From contig JAHBZV010000011.1 of NCBI GenBank assembly GCA_019635275.1, positions 1 to 64,000 on the forward strand: a stretch of 64,000 nt of DNA, in the 5' to 3' direction. The stretch's first letter is position 1. The number at the start of each line of letters is the position of its first letter. Source of the stretch: Burkholderiaceae bacterium (GTDB taxonomy: Bacteria; Pseudomonadota; Gammaproteobacteria; Burkholderiales; Burkholderiaceae_E). Shown here in pieces: positions 44,179 through 52,900 of the stretch. Both the position numbers and the translations under genes were made by a program. The notes below the pieces were generated by a model, which worked only from the letters and a program-made list of their open reading frames with translations, was not told the origin of the DNA and did no database searches.

Positions 44179-44544
44179 CTACCGGCGCGCCGCTTCGGGC
44201 GAGCTCGAGCGCCGCCCGGGCTCGCGCTTCGCGCGCGCGGCGGCGGCGGGCTGCCCGGTAAAGGTCTGCACGCGCGCCGACGGGCCCACCGCGAGACCGG
44301 CCTCGCGCATGCGGCGCAGATTCGCGTCGCCGATGCCGCGCACGCGCGCCTTCAGGTCATCGAGGTCGGTGAACGGCCGCGCGCGGCGCGCCTCGACGAT
44401 GCGCGCCGACAACGCCGGCCCGACACCACGGATGGACTCGAGTTCGGCCTGCGTCGCGGTATTCGCGTCCAGCGCGAAGGCCGCGCCGGCGAAGCCGATG
44501 CCGAAGCCGAGCGCGATCGCGCGAAGCGCGCGGCCCGGGTTCAA
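44179..44544 (-). CDS. comEA: ComEA-like helix-hairpin-helix DNA-binding protein
   Basis: 121 residues. An N-terminal hydrophobic segment ([18 protein letters not shown]) acts as signal peptide. A double helix-hairpin-helix domain follows: [60 protein letters not shown]. The last 30 residues are Ala/Arg/Ser-rich. ComEA binds incoming DNA in the periplasm during natural transformation, consistent with the pilT/pilU genes nearby. The start is TTG at 44544, overlapping the kinase stop as TTGA. Confidence 0.88.
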   Translation of the reverse strand: MNPGRALRAIALGFGIGFAGAAFALDANTATQAELESIRGVGPALSARIVEARRARPFTDLDDLKARVRGIGDANLRRMREAGLAVGPSARVQTFTGQPAAAARAKREPGRRSSSPEAARR

Positions 44545-45476
44545 GCGAACAGCTCCTGCGGCGTAACCGCCGCGGTTCCGAGCTTGCCGACGACGATGCC
44601 GGCCGCGCGATTGGCGAGGCCGACCGCGTCGGCGATCGGGCGGCCCGCAGCCAGCATCGACGCGAGCACGGCGACCACCGTGTCGCCCGCGCCCGAGACG
44701 TCGTAGACCTCGCGCGCCTGCGCCGGCACGTTCAGGACGCCGTCTTCGGAGAACAGCGTCATCCCCTCCTCGGAGCGCGTCAGCAGCAGGTGGCGCACGT
44801 CGAGCGACTGTCGCAATGCCTGCGCCCGCGCGGCGAGGTCGGCCTCGTCGCGCCAGGTGCCGACGACCTGGCGCAGCTCGCCGCGGTTCGGCGTCAGTAC
44901 GGTGACGCCCCGGTAGCGCGAATAGTCGTCGCCCTTCGGATCGGCGATCACCACCCGGCCCGCGGCGCGCGCCAGCGCGACGATGCGGTCGATCTGCGCG
45001 AGCACGCCCTTGCCATAGTCGGACAGCACCACCACGTCGGCGCGGCCCATCGCTTCGCGCGCCGCGTCGAGCGTCAGCGCGAGCGCCTGTGCGCCCGGTG
45101 CCTGCTCGAAGTCGACCCGCAGCAATTGCTGCTGTCGACCGATCACGCGCAGCTTGATCGTCGTGGCCAGTTGCGGATCGCGGGCCACGCGCAAGTCGAT
45201 GCCGCGCTCGCGCGCCAGCGACTCGATGCGCCGGCCCGGCTCGTCGTCGCCGACCACGCCGATCAGCGTCGCGTGCACGCCGAGCGCGGCCGCATTGAAC
45301 GCGACGTTGGCGGCGCCCCCGAGCCGCTCGTCGGTGCGCGTGACGCGCACGACCGGCACCGGCGCTTCGGGCGAAATCCGCTGCACGTCGCCGAACCAGT
45401 AGCGATCGAGCATCAGGTCGCCCACCACCAGCAGGCGGGCGCCGGAGAAGTCGACCCGCACGATCGGTTCAACCAC
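44541..45476 (-). CDS. hldA: D-glycero-beta-D-manno-heptose-7-phosphate kinase (HldE kinase domain only)
   Basis: 311 residues of the PfkB/ribokinase fold. It phosphorylates heptose 7-phosphate at C1 on the way to ADP-heptose for the LPS core. Signatures are VVGDLMLDRYWFGDVQRISPEAPVPVV, RLGGAANVAFNAAALG and the anion hole/catalytic Asp VYDVSGAGDTVVAVLASMLAAG. E. coli HldE has an extra adenylyltransferase domain that is absent here, as in other betaproteobacteria where it is a separate gene. The GTG at 45476 overlaps the end of lapB by 8 bases. hldD, often next door, is not here. Confidence 0.93.
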   Translation of the reverse strand: MVEPIVRVDFSGARLLVVGDLMLDRYWFGDVQRISPEAPVPVVRVTRTDERLGGAANVAFNAAALGVHATLIGVVGDDEPGRRIESLARERGIDLRVARDPQLATTIKLRVIGRQQQLLRVDFEQAPGAQALALTLDAAREAMGRADVVVLSDYGKGVLAQIDRIVALARAAGRVVIADPKGDDYSRYRGVTVLTPNRGELRQVVGTWRDEADLAARAQALRQSLDVRHLLLTRSEEGMTLFSEDGVLNVPAQAREVYDVSGAGDTVVAVLASMLAAGRPIADAVGLANRAAGIVVGKLGTAAVTPQELFA

Positions 45477-46665
45477 GTTCGAGCTCCTCGCTTCGCTTGG
45501 GCGCGTAGGTGTCCCAGCGGTTGCACCCCGGGCATTGCCAGTAGAACTGTCGCGCCTTGAAGCCGCAATGGCCGCAGACGTATCGCGACAGCCGACGCGC
45601 CTGCGCCTGGATGAGCCGCTGCGCGAGCTCGACCTCGGCCTGGTCGTCGCCGCGAAGCAGTCCCACCTTCATCGCCAGCAGCTTCTCGAGGCCGAGCAGC
45701 GACGGCGCGGCCTGCAGCGCCTGCTCGGCCCATGCCACGGCCGCCGGACCTCCGTCGCGCTCGGCGCGTGCGGCCGCCAGCGCCGAGAATGCGTCGATCG
45801 ACGGATGCTCGCGGTGGACCGCTTCGAGCGCGTCGACGCCCTCGTCGCGCCGTCCGAGTGCCGCGAATGCCGCGAGCCAGCCCGGCGCCACGAGCGCGAG
45901 CCAGGCCGGGCTTTCGCGCTCGACGCGGCGCCATGCCTCGATGGCCGCGGCGTGGTCGCCCTCGGCGGCCGCCACTTCGCCGAGCAGCAACTGCGGTCGC
46001 GGATGCGCGGGATCGGCGCGCATCGCCTGCTCGAGTTCGTGCCGGGCCACCTCGAAGCGCGACAGCGCGTCGCCGGCCAGCGCGCGCGCCGCGAGCTCGC
46101 AGCGGAAGTGCGCGATGTCGCGCGCGCGGTTCTCGCCGAGATCTCGCTGCAGCCGCTCGGCGAGCTCGATGGCATGCGGCCAGTCGCGCACCATCTGTGC
46201 GATCTCGAGACGGTGGTGCAGCGCCGGCGCCCCGTAGCGGGTGCCTTCGAGCCGGTTGAACGCGTCTTCGGCGCGATCGAGCAGTCCGGCCTTCAGGTAG
46301 TCCTGTCCGAGTTCGAACAGCGCGTGCTCGCGCTGCGATGCATCGAGGTCGCCGCGCTCGGCGAGGTTCAGGTGCACGCGGATGGCGCGGTCGGTTTCGC
46401 CGCGCCGGCGGAACAGGTTGCCCAGCGCGAAGTGCAGGTCGATGGTTTCCGGGTCGAGCCGGACCACGTCGATGAACGCGTCGACCGCCTTGTCGGACTG
46501 CTCGTTGAGCAGGAAGTTCAGGCCTCGAAAGTACGCGTCCGGCAGGCCGTTGCCGTCGCGTCGGCGCTGGCTGCTGCCGAGTCGCGCCTCGTAGCGCGCC
46601 GCGAACCACCCGAGCCCGAAGAACAGCGGGATCGCCAACAGCCACCAGGTCTCGAACTCGAGCAT
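45469..46665 (-). CDS. lapB: LPS-assembly regulator LapB (YciM)
   Basis: 398 residues. One N-terminal membrane helix (WWLLAIPLFFGLGWFAARY), then TPR repeats from YFRGLNFLLNEQSDKAVDAFIDVVRLDPETIDLHFALGNLFRRRGETDRAIRVH onward, and a C-terminal rubredoxin-like knuckle (CGHCGFKARQFYWQCPGC). LapB adapts LpxC to the FtsH protease and so limits lipopolysaccharide synthesis. It lies between lapA and the heptose kinase gene, consistent with an LPS role. Confidence 0.95.
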   Translation of the reverse strand: MLEFETWWLLAIPLFFGLGWFAARYEARLGSSQRRRDGNGLPDAYFRGLNFLLNEQSDKAVDAFIDVVRLDPETIDLHFALGNLFRRRGETDRAIRVHLNLAERGDLDASQREHALFELGQDYLKAGLLDRAEDAFNRLEGTRYGAPALHHRLEIAQMVRDWPHAIELAERLQRDLGENRARDIAHFRCELAARALAGDALSRFEVARHELEQAMRADPAHPRPQLLLGEVAAAEGDHAAAIEAWRRVERESPAWLALVAPGWLAAFAALGRRDEGVDALEAVHREHPSIDAFSALAAARAERDGGPAAVAWAEQALQAAPSLLGLEKLLAMKVGLLRGDDQAEVELAQRLIQAQARRLSRYVCGHCGFKARQFYWQCPGCNRWDTYAPKRSEELERG

Positions 46666-46681
46666 CGACGCGCCCGGCGGC

Positions 46682-47014
46682 TCAGACGCCCAGCCCGACC
46701 GACGACCCGGTCGCGGTCTCTTGAACCGACGGCGTCGCCGGGGCCTGGGGTGCCGCGGCGGGCCTGGCGGCGTGCTTCAGCTCCTTCGTGAGCCGGGCGA
46801 TCTCGCGACGGTGCCGGAACAGCGATGGCGCCGCGCCGAGCAGGCCCAGCACCACGCCCGCCGCGAGGAAGACCAGCAGGAACACCACCAGCGGGGCGCG
46901 CCAGACCAGGTCGCCCGGCATGAAGCGCAAGTCGACCGCCTGGGTGTTCGACAGCGCGAACCCCAGCGCCAGCAGGAACAGCATCAGGTTGAATAGCCAG
47001 GTGACGACTCGCAT
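46682..47014 (-). CDS. lapA: LapA (DUF1049) membrane protein
   Basis: 110 residues with two helices (VVTWLFNLMLFLLALGFALS and [22 protein letters not shown]) and a charged tail (RHRREIARLTKELKH). The conserved SNTQAVDLRFMPGDLVWRAPLVV between them is the DUF1049 signature. LapA is the partner of LapB at the inner membrane. It lies 16 bases ahead of lapB. Confidence 0.92.
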   Translation of the reverse strand: MRVVTWLFNLMLFLLALGFALSNTQAVDLRFMPGDLVWRAPLVVFLLVFLAAGVVLGLLGAAPSLFRHRREIARLTKELKHAARPAAAPQAPATPSVQETATGSSVGLGV

Positions 47015-47163
47015 CGGCGACTCCGCTCGGGCCAGGAGTGAACAGGACGCTATTCTGACCGACTGGACGGGCGTCGTGGCAAGCCGAGGGGTCGGCCCGG
47101 CGCTTCGACCGCACGGGCTATTGCCGGGCAATCACCGGGCCAGGGGGCCCTGCGGGACGATCC

Positions 47164-47182
47164 GTCGCGCGTCGCGCGCGAC
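47164..47182 (-). terminator. GC-rich hairpin just after ihfB, terminator-like without a U tract
   Basis: Eight-base perfect arms GTCGCGCG/CGCGCGAC around a three-base loop begin 9 bases after the ihfB stop. No run of U follows, so it may stabilise the 3' end or act with Rho rather than terminate alone. Confidence 0.3.
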
Positions 47183-47191
47183 GTCGAGGAC

Positions 47192-47491
47192 TCAGCCGAC
47201 GCTCTTGGCAGGGCCGCCGTCGACCCGCTCGCGCAGCTCCTTGCCCGGCTTGAAGTGCGGCACGCGCTTCTCGGGCACCAGCACTTTCTCGCCCGACTTC
47301 GGGTTGCGCCCCACGCGTGGCGGACGATGCGACAGCGCGAAGCTGCCGAAGCCGCGAATCTCGATGCGCCGGCCGTCGGCCAGCGTGCGCGCCATCGCGT
47401 CGAGGATGGTCTTGACCGCGAATTCGGCGTCCTTTGCAACCAACTGCGGATACCGCTCGGCGAGCCGTGCGATCAGCTCCGACTTGGTCAT
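47192..47491 (-). CDS. ihfB: Integration host factor beta subunit
   Basis: 99 residues. It shows [90 protein letters not shown], the complete HU/IHF fold including the RxGRNPKTG-like beta arm with its intercalating proline. IHF bends DNA in replication, recombination and transcription. An upstream ATG at 47554 would add an unrelated 21-residue lead, so 47491 is chosen. It follows rpsA, as in most proteobacteria. Confidence 0.97.
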   Translation of the reverse strand: MTKSELIARLAERYPQLVAKDAEFAVKTILDAMARTLADGRRIEIRGFGSFALSHRPPRVGRNPKSGEKVLVPEKRVPHFKPGKELRERVDGGPAKSVG

Positions 47492-47633
47492 CGTCGGGTG
47501 GTCGGCGTCGCCCGCGAAGCCGTCTTCGTCCGGCTGGAATCCCATTTGCCTCATCCGCCTTTCGCGCCCGTGGTCGAGTCGTTCGAGGACCCGGCGGCGC
47601 GTCGCCGGCTCGCGGCCGGCGACGCGCCCCGAC

Positions 47634-49343
47634 TCACTCCTTCGGCGTGTCGAGCTTGGCGCGCAGCAGCGCGCCGAGGTTCGTCGTGCCGCTGGCCGCG
47701 CCGCTCTCGGCCTGCATCCGCTGCAGCGCCTCGGCGGTCTCGGCCGTGTCGCGAGCCTTCAGCGACAGGTTGATCGAGCGATTCTTCCGGTCGACGTTGA
47801 CGATCATCGCCTCGACTTCCTCGCCTTCCTTCAGGTGGTTTCGAGCGTCTTCCACCCGGTCGCGGGAGATCTCGGAGGCACGCAGGTACCCCTCGACGTC
47901 GCCGCCCAGGTCGATGACCGCACCCTTGGGATCGACGCTCTTGACGATGCCCTTGACGATCGCGCCCTTCTCGTGGGTCGCCGCGTAGTTGCCGAACGGA
48001 TCGCCCTCGAGCTGCTTGATGCCCAGCGAGATGCGCTCGCGCTCGGTGTCGATCGCCAGCACCATCGCCTCGACCTCGTCGCCCTTCTTGAAGTTGCGCA
48101 CCGCCTCTTCGCCCGGGCTGTGCCACGACAGGTCGGACAGGTGCACCAGGCCGTCGATGCCGCCGGGCAGGCCGATGAACACGCCGAAGTCGGTGATCGA
48201 CTTGATCGTGCCGCGCACCTTGTCGCCCTTGCGGTGGTTGTCGGCGAACTCTTCCCAGGGGTTCGGACGGCACTGCTTCATGCCGAGCGAGATGCGGCGG
48301 CGCTCCTCGTCGATCTCGAGCACCATCACCTCGACCTCGTCGCCGAGCGCGACGATCTTGCCGGGATTGACGTTCTTGTTGGTCCAGTCCATCTCGGAGA
48401 CGTGCACCAGGCCCTCGATGCCCGGCTCGATCTCGACGAACGCGCCGTAGTCGGTGATGTTCGTGATCTTGCCGAACATCCGCGTGCCCTGCGGATAGCG
48501 CCGCCCGATGCCGACCCACGGGTCGTCGCCGAGCTGCTTGACGCCCAGCGAGACGCGGTTCTTCTCCTGGTCGAACTTGAGCACCTTGGCGGTGACTTCC
48601 TGGCCGACCTGCAGCACCTCCGACGGATGACGCACGCGACGCCACGCCATGTCGGTGATGTGCAGCAGCCCGTCGATTCCGCCGAGGTCGATGAACGCAC
48701 CGTAGTCGGTGATGTTCTTGACGACGCCGTGGACGATCGCGCCTTCGTGCAGCGTCTCGAGCAGCTTGGCGCGCTCCTCGCCCTGCGTGAGCTCGACCAC
48801 CGCGCGGCGCGAGAGCACCACGTTGTTGCGCTTGCGGTCGAGCTTGATGACCTTGAACTCGAGGGTCTTGCCCTCGTACGGCGTGGTGTCCTTGACCGGG
48901 CGCGTGTCGATCAGCGAACCGGGCAGGAACGCACGGATGCCGTTCGTCATGACGGTCAGGCCGCCCTTGACCTTTCCGGTGATGGTTCCGTCGACGTGCT
49001 CGCCGGACTCGAGCGCCTTCTCCAGGCTGATCCACGCGGAAAGCCGCTTGGCGCGGTCGCGCGACAGCCGGGTCTCGCCGTAGCCGTCTTCGAGCGCCTC
49101 GATCGCCACCGACACGAAGTCGCCGGCCTTGACGTCGAGTTCGCCACGATCGTCGTGGAACTCCTCGATCGGGATGAAGCTCTCGGACTTCAGTCCGGCG
49201 TTGACGACGACGAAGTTGTGGTCGATGCGCACCACCTCGGCGGTGATGACCTCGCCCTGGCGCATTTCCTGGCGCGACAGGGATTCCTCGAACAGCTGGG
49301 CGAAGCTTTCGGTCGGGTTTGCAGTTGCGGTTGCAGTAGTCAA
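47634..49343 (-). CDS. rpsA: 30S ribosomal protein S1
   Basis: 569 residues with six S1 RNA-binding domains, for example [31 protein letters not shown] and [33 protein letters not shown]1 unfolds mRNA on the 30S subunit and is needed to translate mRNAs with weak Shine-Dalgarno sites, many of which are seen in this window. The start codon is TTG at 49343 (product [14 protein letters not shown]), giving the standard betaproteobacterial N-terminus; the first internal Met is residue 27. Only a weak GGA lies upstream. The 203-base gap to cmk contains a stable hairpin (49450-49467). Confidence 0.96.
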   Translation of the reverse strand: MTTATATANPTESFAQLFEESLSRQEMRQGEVITAEVVRIDHNFVVVNAGLKSESFIPIEEFHDDRGELDVKAGDFVSVAIEALEDGYGETRLSRDRAKRLSAWISLEKALESGEHVDGTITGKVKGGLTVMTNGIRAFLPGSLIDTRPVKDTTPYEGKTLEFKVIKLDRKRNNVVLSRRAVVELTQGEERAKLLETLHEGAIVHGVVKNITDYGAFIDLGGIDGLLHITDMAWRRVRHPSEVLQVGQEVTAKVLKFDQEKNRVSLGVKQLGDDPWVGIGRRYPQGTRMFGKITNITDYGAFVEIEPGIEGLVHVSEMDWTNKNVNPGKIVALGDEVEVMVLEIDEERRRISLGMKQCRPNPWEEFADNHRKGDKVRGTIKSITDFGVFIGLPGGIDGLVHLSDLSWHSPGEEAVRNFKKGDEVEAMVLAIDTERERISLGIKQLEGDPFGNYAATHEKGAIVKGIVKSVDPKGAVIDLGGDVEGYLRASEISRDRVEDARNHLKEGEEVEAMIVNVDRKNRSINLSLKARDTAETAEALQRMQAESGAASGTTNLGALLRAKLDTPKE

Positions 49344-49449
49344 AGTGGTTCCAGTGCTTTCAAGACACGCCGAACGGCCGATTCCTGCGCCGGCCGGACG
49401 TCGGTCCGGGCCGGTCGCCGGGCGGCAACCCAGCGGAGTTGTCGATCAC

Positions 49450-49467
49450 CCCGTCGCAAGCGACGGG
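49450..49467 (-). promoter_or_regulatory. Hairpin in the rpsA leader region
   Basis: Perfect seven-base arms CCCGTCG/CGACGGG with a four-base loop, 107 bases before the rpsA start. A second GC hairpin (GGGCCC arms, 49529-49544) lies just after the cmk stop. No U run follows either, so these look like leader structure rather than terminators. In E. coli the rpsA leader is structured and mediates S1 autoregulation. Confidence 0.35.
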
Positions 49468-49546
49468 TACCTTCCGCCGCGGAGGCCATGCCCCCGCGAT
49501 CCGTGGCGGACCGGATCGCGCCGCAATCGGGCCCTGGCGGGCCCGG

Positions 49547-50209
49547 TCAGCGGCGCGCGGGATGGCGATAGGCCCTGAGCACCCGAGCGACCGTCTGGTC
49601 GATGTCCAGGTGCGTGGAGTCGATCACCACCGCGCCTTCGGCGGGCCTGAGCGGCGCCACGGCGCGATTCGCGTCGCGTTCGTCGCGCTGCTGCAGATCC
49701 CGTAAAAGGTCGGCGAGATTAGCAGAAAAACCCTTTTCGATCAACTGCTTATACCTGCGCTCGGCGCGCGACTCGGCGGTGGCGGTCAGGAAGACCTTCA
49801 GCGTGGCGTCGGGAAACACGACGGTGCCCATGTCGCGACCGTCGGCCACGAGGCCCGGCGGGCGCCGGAAGCTGCGCTGCAGCCCGAGCAGCGACGCGCG
49901 CAGCGCCGGCAGCACGGCGATCCGGGACGCCGCGTTGCCGACCGCCTCGTCGCGGATCGCCTCGGTCACGTCGTGCCCGTCGAGCTCGATTCGGCCGTCG
50001 ACGAAGCGCACCGGCAATGCGGCCGCGAGCGCGGCCAGCCCCGTCTCGTCGTCGAGGTCGACGCCGGCACGCAGCGCCGCCAGCGCGCACAGCCTGTAGA
50101 GCGCCCCGGAGTCGAGATACGCCCAACCCAGCACCTGTGCGACGCGCTGCGCGACCGTGCCCTTGCCGGAGGCCGTCGGCCCGTCGATCGCGATCAGCGG
50201 CACGCCCAT
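49547..50209 (-). CDS. cmk: Cytidylate kinase
   Basis: 220 residues. Cmk phosphorylates CMP and dCMP with ATP. P-loop [33 protein letters not shown], the [23 protein letters not shown] motif and [12 protein letters not shown] are complete. The ATG at 50209 lies 11 bases after the aroA stop. The aroA-cmk-rpsA order is conserved across proteobacteria. Confidence 0.97.
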   Translation of the reverse strand: MGVPLIAIDGPTASGKGTVAQRVAQVLGWAYLDSGALYRLCALAALRAGVDLDDETGLAALAAALPVRFVDGRIELDGHDVTEAIRDEAVGNAASRIAVLPALRASLLGLQRSFRRPPGLVADGRDMGTVVFPDATLKVFLTATAESRAERRYKQLIEKGFSANLADLLRDLQQRDERDANRAVAPLRPAEGAVVIDSTHLDIDQTVARVLRAYRHPARR

Positions 50210-50220
50210 CGCCCGGCCGC

Positions 50221-51546
50221 TCAGGCCCGCTCGCGGCTTTCGATGCGCAGGCCGGCCGAGTGCGCCAGCGCCTCGAATCCGGGGAACGACGTGGCGACGT
50301 TGGCGGTGTCGCGCACCGTTACGTCGCCCGCGGCCCGCAACGCGGCGACGGCGAACGACATCGCGATCCGGTGGTCGCCATGCGCTTCGACGGCGCCGGA
50401 TGCGAACACCGCGCCCCGGTTGCCACGGCCCTCGATCACCATGCCGTCGGGCGTCGGTGTCGCATCGACGCCGAGCGCGCGCAGTCCGTCGGCCATCACG
50501 GCGATGCGGTCGGACTCCTTCACGCGCAACTCGGCCGCGCCGGTCACGACGGTTCGTCCCTGCGCGCAGGCCGCGGCGACGAACAGCGCCGGAAACTCGT
50601 CGATCGCCAGCGGCACCAGGCCGGGCGGCACCTCGATGCCCCGCAGCGCGGCCGCGCGCACCCGAAGGTCGGCGACCGGTTCGCCGCCGGCCTCGCGCTC
50701 GTTGCGCACCTCGATGTCGGCGCCCATCAGGCGCAGGATCTCGAGAATGCCGGTCCGGGTCGGGTTCATCCCGACGTGCTCGAGGACCAGGTCGGAGCCC
50801 GGTGCGATCGATGCGCCGACCAGGAAGAACGCCGCCGACGAGATGTCCGCCGGCACGTCGATCGCGGCAGCCCGCAGGGGCTGGCCGCCGCGAAGCGTCA
50901 CTTCCGCACCGTGGCGCGCCACCGCGACGCCGAAGCCGCCGAGCATGCGCTCGGTGTGGTCGCGCGTCGGCGCGGGTTCGATCACCGTGGTTTCGCCCTG
51001 TGCGTACAGGCCGGCCAGCAGCAGCGCCGACTTCACCTGCGCGCTGGCCATCGGCATCCGGTAGCGGATGCCGCGCAGCGTGTCGACCGGCAGGATCCGC
51101 ACCGGCGGGCAGCCGTCGCGCGTCTCGATCCGGGCACCCATTGCGGCCAGCGGCTCGGCGACGCGGCGCATCGGCCGCTTCGACAGACTTTCGTCGCCGA
51201 CCAGCGTGGACTCGAAGCGCTGGCCCGCGAGCAGGCCCATCAACAGCCGCATGGCGGTGCCGGCGTTGCCGCAATCGAGCGGCCGCGCCGGCGCGCGCAG
51301 GCCGTGCAGGCCGACGCCGTGCACGGTCACGCGTCCGGCACTCGGCCCGTCGATTCGTACGCCGAGCGCCCGGAAGATCTCCATCGTCGAGATCGCGTCG
51401 GCACCCTCGAGGAAACCGGCAACTTCAGTCACGCCTTCGGCGATCGCGCCGAGCATGACCGAGCGATGCGAAATCGACTTGTCGCCCGGCACGCGAAGGG
51501 CGCCGGACAAGGCGCCACCGGGGGCGACGCGAAAACTGCGGACCAT
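50221..51546 (-). CDS. aroA: 3-phosphoshikimate 1-carboxyvinyltransferase (EPSP synthase)
   Basis: 441 residues. AroA joins shikimate 3-phosphate and PEP in the shikimate pathway. Motifs are [52 protein letters not shown] and [21 protein letters not shown], with [17 protein letters not shown] near the end. [11 protein letters not shown] is the segment that in the glyphosate-sensitive class reads [11 protein letters not shown]; here Leu-Leu replaces Pro-Leu, so class is not certain. It starts 46 bases from a divergent unknown gene. Confidence 0.96.
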   Translation of the reverse strand: MVRSFRVAPGGALSGALRVPGDKSISHRSVMLGAIAEGVTEVAGFLEGADAISTMEIFRALGVRIDGPSAGRVTVHGVGLHGLRAPARPLDCGNAGTAMRLLMGLLAGQRFESTLVGDESLSKRPMRRVAEPLAAMGARIETRDGCPPVRILPVDTLRGIRYRMPMASAQVKSALLLAGLYAQGETTVIEPAPTRDHTERMLGGFGVAVARHGAEVTLRGGQPLRAAAIDVPADISSAAFFLVGASIAPGSDLVLEHVGMNPTRTGILEILRLMGADIEVRNEREAGGEPVADLRVRAAALRGIEVPPGLVPLAIDEFPALFVAAACAQGRTVVTGAAELRVKESDRIAVMADGLRALGVDATPTPDGMVIEGRGNRGAVFASGAVEAHGDHRIAMSFAVAALRAAGDVTVRDTANVATSFPGFEALAHSAGLRIESRERA

Positions 51547-51610
51547 GAAGTTTTTCCTGTGGCGCGCTCCGCGGCGTGGCTAGAGTGCGCTCATGACGAA
51601 CGAGGCAGCC

Positions 51611-52012
51611 ATGATTCTACAGAGCGGCGACACCCGCGACTCCACCCGCCAGGCGCTGTCGCCCGACACCGTGCCCATGCCGCTTCCCTGCCCGGAAGTG
51701 ATCGACGCGGCGTCGAAGCGTGAGCCGCTCGACGTGCGCGCGCAGCGGCTGTTCGCCTCGCTGCCCTACGCGTACCGCCTTTCCGTCACCCGCCAGCGCT
51801 TCCCGCACGTGCTGAACCGGATCGCGGCCGAGTGGGGCGCACCGAAGCGATTCCTCGAACTGATGGACGAACTGCTGATCGACCGGCGCGGCAATCGCGA
51901 GGGCTTTCCATTCGATTCGGTGCTCGAGCTGACCCGCCTTCGCGAGTACTACCTGGACGAAGTGCAGGTCGGCCTGCGCAAACGGCTCGAAGCCCGCCGC
52001 AGCCCCTGGTAG
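51611..52012 (+). CDS. Conserved-looking hypothetical protein inserted in the aromatic operon
   Basis: 133 residues from the ATG at 51611, which has GAGG five bases ahead; an ATG at 51593 in the same frame lacks a ribosome site. After 30 disordered residues there is a compact, mostly helical segment: LDVRAQRLFASLPYAYRLSVTRQRFPHVLNRIAAEWGAPKRFLELMDELLIDRRGNREGFPFDSVLELTRLREYYLDEVQVGL. Charge balance and codon use look like a real gene. No signal or membrane segment. A TAGAGT -10-like element at 51578-51583 could drive it. It lies on the plus strand between aroA and tyrA, breaking that operon. I do not recognise a family. Confidence 0.75.
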   Translation: MILQSGDTRDSTRQALSPDTVPMPLPCPEVIDAASKREPLDVRAQRLFASLPYAYRLSVTRQRFPHVLNRIAAEWGAPKRFLELMDELLIDRRGNREGFPFDSVLELTRLREYYLDEVQVGLRKRLEARRSPW

Positions 52013-52036
52013 CCGCCTAGCCCAGCCGCCTAGCCC
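52011..52036. repeat. 13-bp tandem duplication at the tyrA 3' end
   Basis: AGCCGCCTAGCCC occurs twice in a row (52011-52023, 52024-52036), followed by a partial third copy. It covers the tyrA stop codon (TAG on the minus strand at 52032-52030) and the end of the convergent hypothetical gene. It probably arose by replication slippage. Confidence 0.8.
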
Positions 52037-52899
52037 AGCCGGCTTCGCCAGCGGCTGGCCGCCGAGAAGATCGCCACCAGCGCGTCGCGGTCGCCCGCTT
52101 CGAGCGCGGCGACGATGGCCTCGTTGCACGCGCGAAAGCGCGCCGCCGAGGCCAGACAGGCCTCGCGATTGTCCAGCAGGATGTCGGCCCACATCGTCGG
52201 CGACGACGCCCCCACGCGCGTGGTGTCGCGCAGGCCGGCGCCCGAGTACTCGAGCGCGCGCTCGGCCAGTTCGCCGCCCGCGATCGCTGCCGAGAGCCCG
52301 AACGCCACCGCATGCGGCCAGTGCGACGCTTCGGCGAAGACCCGGTCGTGCAGCGCCGGGTCGAGCGTCGAGACCTGCGCGCCGGTCGGCTCGACGAGCC
52401 GCTTGACTGCCTCGCAGTGCTGCTGGGGCGTCGTGTCGAGCGGGCACAGCAGCCAGCGTCGGTCGCGGAACAGGTCCGCGTCGGCCGCCTGCGGGCCGCT
52501 GCGCTCGGAGCCGGCGATCGGATGTCCGGGCACGTAGCGCAGGAACGCGTCGCCGAGCACGCGACGCGCGGCGTCGATCACGCTGCGCTTGGTGCTGCCG
52601 CAGTCGGTGACGATCGCCTGCGAATCGAGCGCCTCGCGGATCTGCGCGAACAGCGCCGGCATCGCCGTGACCGGCGCGGCGACGACGACGAACGAAGCGC
52701 CGGCGACGGCCTCGGCGACGCTGTCGCAGGCCACGTCGAGATGGCCGAGCGCGCGCGCGACGCGCGCGTCGTCGTTCGGCGAATAGCCGGCGATCTGCGC
52801 GACCGTGCCGGCGCGCTTGAGCGCCGCTGCCAGCGAACCGCCGATCAAGCCGACGCCGAGGATCGCGAGCTTCTGGACCGCCGGCGGCACCGCGAGCAC
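52030..52899 (-). CDS. tyrA: Prephenate dehydrogenase
   Basis: 289 residues. TyrA oxidatively decarboxylates prephenate toward tyrosine. Rossmann motif KLAILGVGLIGGSLAAALKRAG, then VTDCGSTKRSVIDAA, the HPIAGSERSGPQAADADLF substrate motif, catalytic-region HDRVFAEASHWPHAVAFGL and YSGAGLRDTTRVGASSPTMWADILLDN. No chorismate mutase or ACT domain is attached. The start is GTG at 52899; a GTG at 52890 has a better spaced GAGG and would remove three residues. It starts 1 base after the hisC stop. Confidence 0.95.
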   Translation of the reverse strand: MLAVPPAVQKLAILGVGLIGGSLAAALKRAGTVAQIAGYSPNDDARVARALGHLDVACDSVAEAVAGASFVVVAAPVTAMPALFAQIREALDSQAIVTDCGSTKRSVIDAARRVLGDAFLRYVPGHPIAGSERSGPQAADADLFRDRRWLLCPLDTTPQQHCEAVKRLVEPTGAQVSTLDPALHDRVFAEASHWPHAVAFGLSAAIAGGELAERALEYSGAGLRDTTRVGASSPTMWADILLDNREACLASAARFRACNEAIVAALEAGDRDALVAIFSAASRWRSRLG

Positions 52900-52900
52900 C

